Origin: Actinomycetes bacterium
GTDB lineage: Bacteria; Actinomycetota; Actinomycetes; Actinomycetales; Micrococcaceae
Direction: 5' to 3'
Assembly: GCA_023426375.1 (NCBI GenBank)
Contig: JAFAAV010000068.1
Span: 62,001-126,000 of the forward strand
DNA: 64,000 bases
The number at the start of each line of letters is the position of its first letter. Position 1 is the stretch's first letter. Below the pieces are notes generated by a model, which worked only from the letters and a program-made list of their open reading frames with translations, did not search any database and was not told the DNA's origin. Of the stretch, positions 63,212-64,000 are shown piece after piece. The position numbers and the translations under genes are program-made.

Positions 63212-64000
63212 TTAGAAGAAGCCCTGCGGGGACTCGGTGTAGGACACCAGCAGGTTCTTGGTCTGCTGATAGTGGTCCAACATCATCAGGTGGTTCTCGC
63301 GACCGATACCCGAGGACTTGTAGCCGCCGAACGCGGAGTGCGCCGGGTAGCTGTGGTACTGATTCACCCACACGCGACCCGCCTGAATCGCACGGCCCGC
63401 GCGGTAGGCAATGTTGCCGCTGCGCGCCCATACACCGGCACCCAGGCCGTAGAGCGTGTCGTTGGCAACGCTGATCGCCTGGTCGTAGTCGCTGAACTTG
63501 GCCACCGAGAGCACCGGTCCGAAGATCTCCTCCTGGAAGATGCGCATGTCGTTGGTGCCCTCGAACACGGTGGGCTGCACGTAGTAACCGCCGCCCAAAT
63601 CGCCGTCGAGCTCGGCGCGCTCGCCGCCGATCAGCACCTTGGCGCCCTCCTTCTTACCGATGTCCAAGTAGGAGAGGATCTTCTCCAACTGGTCGGTCGA
63701 AGCCTGCGCGCCAATCATGGTGTCCGTATCCAGCGGATTGCCCGCCTTGATCTTGGACACGCGGTCGATGCCGTCCGCCAGGAACTGGTCGTAGATCGAC
63801 TCCTGGATCAGCGCACGGGACGGGCACGTGCAGACCTCACCCTGATTGAGTGCGAAGAATGCGAAACCTTCCAGGGCCTTGTCGTAGAACCCGTCCTTCT
63901 GTGCCGCGATGTCCTCGAAGAAGATGTTCGGCGACTTACCGCCCAGCTCCAGGGTCACCGGGATGATGTTCTCGGAGGCGTACTGCATGATCAGGCGACC
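63212..64000 (-). CDS. NAD-dependent aldehyde dehydrogenase (C-terminal half, gene runs off the window)
   Basis: 263 residues in frame to the window edge. PVTLELGGKSPNIFFEDI holds the catalytic Glu, ALNQGEVCTCPSRALIQESIYDQF the nucleophilic Cys, with EEIFGPVLSVAKFSDYDQAI, LYGLGAGVWARSGNIAYRAGRAIQAGRVWVNQYHSYPAHSAFGGYKSSGIGRE and a C-terminal YTESPQGFF. This is the ExaC/acetaldehyde dehydrogenase subgroup of about 506 residues. Oxidises acetaldehyde and related aldehydes to acids. Transcribed ahead of the DUF779 gene. Confidence 0.93.
   Translation of the reverse strand, partial: GRLIMQYASENIIPVTLELGGKSPNIFFEDIAAQKDGFYDKALEGFAFFALNQGEVCTCPSRALIQESIYDQFLADGIDRVSKIKAGNPLDTDTMIGAQASTDQLEKILSYLDIGKKEGAKVLIGGERAELDGDLGGGYYVQPTVFEGTNDMRIFQEEIFGPVLSVAKFSDYDQAISVANDTLYGLGAGVWARSGNIAYRAGRAIQAGRVWVNQYHSYPAHSAFGGYKSSGIGRENHLMMLDHYQQTKNLLVSYTESPQGFF

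Overview
The window is about 64 kb of high-GC chromosome from an actinobacterium. GTG starts are frequent, several genes look leaderless, terminators are strong GC-rich hairpins, and the core gene set (glmU-prs, rplY/ctc, pth, sufS-sufU, mfd, an actinobacterial fused acyl-CoA carboxylase alpha chain, an rmlC-rmlD fusion) points to Micrococcaceae. Kocuria-like is my best guess from gene content, not proven.

Layout. (1) 1-7537 is the right end of a genomic island, probably conjugative: a relaxase tail, a three-gene ABC-three-component (ABC-3C) conflict system, a DprA-like protein, a small membrane protein, a resolvase-like protein and a complete ABC-F ATPase. The island sits inside a resident ABC-F gene, which is cut at its second Walker B motif. 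The broken host ORF reads 47 codons into the island and stops in a TGATG overlap with the start of the island's own ABC-F, so the island looks built to replace the gene it breaks. (2) 8.9-22.0 kb is mostly housekeeping: tRNA-Gln, glmU, prs, a secreted GH25 lysozyme, an initiating sugar transferase, rplY, pth, sufS-sufU, nhaA. (3) 22.3-32.8 kb is an exopolysaccharide region: a plus-strand operon (GT4, tandem hydrolase, flippase), a minus-strand operon (Wzz-like, GT, Wzy-like, GT4) and a GT2. The sugar transferase at 14.7 kb, the cytidylyltransferase at 39.9 kb and rmlB-rmlCD at 40.5 kb probably serve the same surface polymer. (4) 32.9-39.4 kb carries tetrapyrrole genes (SUMT-chelatase fusion, hemD) and mfd.

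(5) 43-47.2 kb has a purine nucleoside phosphorylase followed by an acetyltransferase gene bracketed by two arrays of a degenerate 40/41-bp repeat, each originally ending in the same inverted tail; an IS3-family element has split the second array from its tail. (6) 47.3-55.8 kb holds a flavoprotein quinone reductase, an MHS-type transporter, a cholesterol oxidase with a Tat-exported neighbour, acyl-CoA carboxylase alpha and Maf, then a PqqD-like gene and a frameshifted HPr-kinase-like pseudogene. (7) 56.5-62.7 kb is an insertion-sequence graveyard: an IS481 relic, one IS110 fragment and one frameshifted full-length IS110, a pair of 36-bp inverted repeats, and a 185-bp MITE-like element, interrupted by a divergent TetR / DUF1772 pair. 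(8) The right edge is a DUF779 protein and the C-terminal half of an aldehyde dehydrogenase running off the window.

Two transcription patterns recur. Five genes have a TANNNT box 6-7 nt before the start codon, as expected for leaderless mRNAs. Three genes (GT4 operon, GT2, a small membrane protein) share the decamer CTAGACTGGA at the -10 region. No CRISPR array, rRNA or known riboswitch was seen.
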